This document shows, in pieces, positions 63,346 to 64,000 of a stretch of DNA of 64,000 bases. The position numbers and the translations under genes were made by a program. Position 1 is the stretch's first letter; every line of letters starts with the position of its first letter. The DNA comes from Pseudomonas fulva. Its GTDB lineage: Bacteria; Pseudomonadota; Gammaproteobacteria; Pseudomonadales; Pseudomonadaceae. The notes beneath the pieces were generated by a model. The model was not told where the DNA came from and did no database searches. It worked only from the letters and a program-made list of their open reading frames with translations. The stretch spans positions 124,001-188,000 of the forward strand of contig NZ_JADNYP010000001.1 in NCBI RefSeq assembly GCF_015680705.1, in the 5' to 3' direction.

Positions 63346-64000
63346 TCAGCCGACGTCGAGCACACCGCGCCGAACCTGGTCCCGCTCGATGGATTCGAAC
63401 AGCGCCTTGAAGTTGCCCTCACCGAAACCATCGTCACCCTTGCGCTGGATGAATTCGAAGAACACCGGGCCGAGCAGGGTTTCGGAGAAGATTTGCAGCA
63501 ACAGCCGCCGGTCACCCGAATCGGCCGCGCCATCGAGCAGGATGCCACGCGCCTGCAACTCGCCAACCGGCTCGCCATGCCCAGGCAGGCGCTCCTCGAG
63601 CATTTCGTAGTAGGTCGAGGGCGGTGCGGTCATGAAGCGCATGCCCAACGCCTTCAGCGCATCCCAGGTGGCGATCAGGTCATCGGTCAGGAAGGCAACG
63701 TGCTGGATGCCCTCGCCGTTGAACTGCATGAGAAACTCCTCGATCTGCCCGGCGCCCTTGGACGACTCCTCGTTCAGCGGGATGCGGATCATGCCGTCGG
63801 GCGCGGTCATTGCTCTGGAGGTCAGCCCGGTGTATTCGCCCTTGATGTCGAAGTAGCGGATTTCGCGGAAATTGAACAGCTTCTCGTAGAAGCCCGCCCA
63901 GTAGGCCATGCGTCCACGGTAGACGTTGTGCGTGAGGTGGTCGATGAGCTTGAGCCCCGCCCCGGCAGGATACCGGTCCACGCCGTCCAGGTAGTTGAAG
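63346..64000 (-). CDS. hpd: 4-hydroxyphenylpyruvate dioxygenase, C-terminal part (runs off window)
   Basis: About 218 C-terminal codons of a minus-strand gene are visible. All ferrous ligands of HPPD can be seen: histidine in HLTHNVYRG, histidine in [10 protein letters not shown] and glutamate in FFEFIQRKG. The carboxyl half also has [15 protein letters not shown] and [17 protein letters not shown], the usual C-terminal gate helix. HPPD converts 4-hydroxyphenylpyruvate to homogentisate in tyrosine breakdown. Pseudomonas enzymes are about 355 aa, so the missing N-terminal third or so lies beyond base 64000. Confidence 0.95.
   Translation of the reverse strand, partial: FNYLDGVDRYPAGAGLKLIDHLTHNVYRGRMAYWAGFYEKLFNFREIRYFDIKGEYTGLTSRAMTAPDGMIRIPLNEESSKGAGQIEEFLMQFNGEGIQHVAFLTDDLIATWDALKALGMRFMTAPPSTYYEMLEERLPGHGEPVGELQARGILLDGAADSGDRRLLLQIFSETLLGPVFFEFIQRKGDDGFGEGNFKALFESIERDQVRRGVLDVG

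Overview
The window is GC-rich, densely coded Gammaproteobacterial DNA. Gene content (MexEF-OprN efflux trio, three-subunit gluconate-type dehydrogenase, cysteine-rich metallothionein, LigD, RlhA, HPPD) and codon use point to a fluorescent-type Pseudomonas. A complete zeaxanthin glucoside gene set fits a yellow-pigmented lineage near the P. putida group (for example the fulva/parafulva type); that placement is inference. No rRNA, tRNA, IS element, prophage or CRISPR array was recognised.

Layout. 0-2.5 kb: the start of an ABC ATPase and a divergent TonB siderophore receptor behind a Fur-box-like sequence. 3.2-6.1 kb: a second anthranilate-synthase-like pair (TrpE-like/TrpG-like) followed by a LuxR regulator with an intact autoinducer pocket and no LuxI. 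6.1-14.6 kb: a same-strand row tetR - beta-hydroxyacid dehydrogenase - Asp/Glu-racemase-fold protein - indigoidine synthetase (A-Ox-T-TE NRPS) - MFS exporter, with a divergent ridA; this is the most unusual region. 14.7-22 kb: a broken LuxR-type remnant, small hypotheticals, a gluconate-2-dehydrogenase-type operon (gamma, FAD and cytochrome c subunits), an OBAP lipoprotein and a DUF72 protein. 22-28 kb: AEC and MFS transporters, PEBP, RidA and a second TonB receptor ending in a clear terminator. 28-34 kb: a PaoABC-like molybdenum aldehyde/xanthine oxidoreductase with its MocA and XdhC maturation factors. 34-40 kb: RlhA, a cupin, an AcoR-type sigma-54 activator, a metallothionein and an acidic hypothetical protein. 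40-46 kb: ligD followed by five overlapping genes (small membrane protein, acyl-CoA dehydrogenase-like, PIG-L deacetylase, NodS-like methyltransferase, GT2 glycosyltransferase). 46-53.6 kb: crtE (minus), then idi-crtX-crtY-crtI-crtB (plus) and crtZ (minus, overlapping crtB). 54-55 kb: a RES/Xre toxin-antitoxin pair. 55.2-61.1 kb: mexE-mexF-oprN behind a near-consensus MexT box. 61.3-64 kb: a TPR protein, an orphan CSS-motif sensor domain and part of hpd.

How the genes work together. Two pigment pathways are encoded 30 kb apart: a blue bipyridyl (indigoidine) from glutamine, and a yellow glycosylated carotenoid from IPP/DMAPP. The carotenoid operon begins next to two TGTACA elements resembling the half-sites of light/B12-sensing MerR regulators. 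The indigoidine locus lacks the usual IndA/IndB partners and instead carries a TetR circuit, two enzyme genes of unassigned role and a transporter. The Mo-enzyme locus is self-contained: enzyme subunits, nucleotide-loading factor and insertion chaperone lie together. Assignments come from reading conserved motifs by eye; no database search was run.
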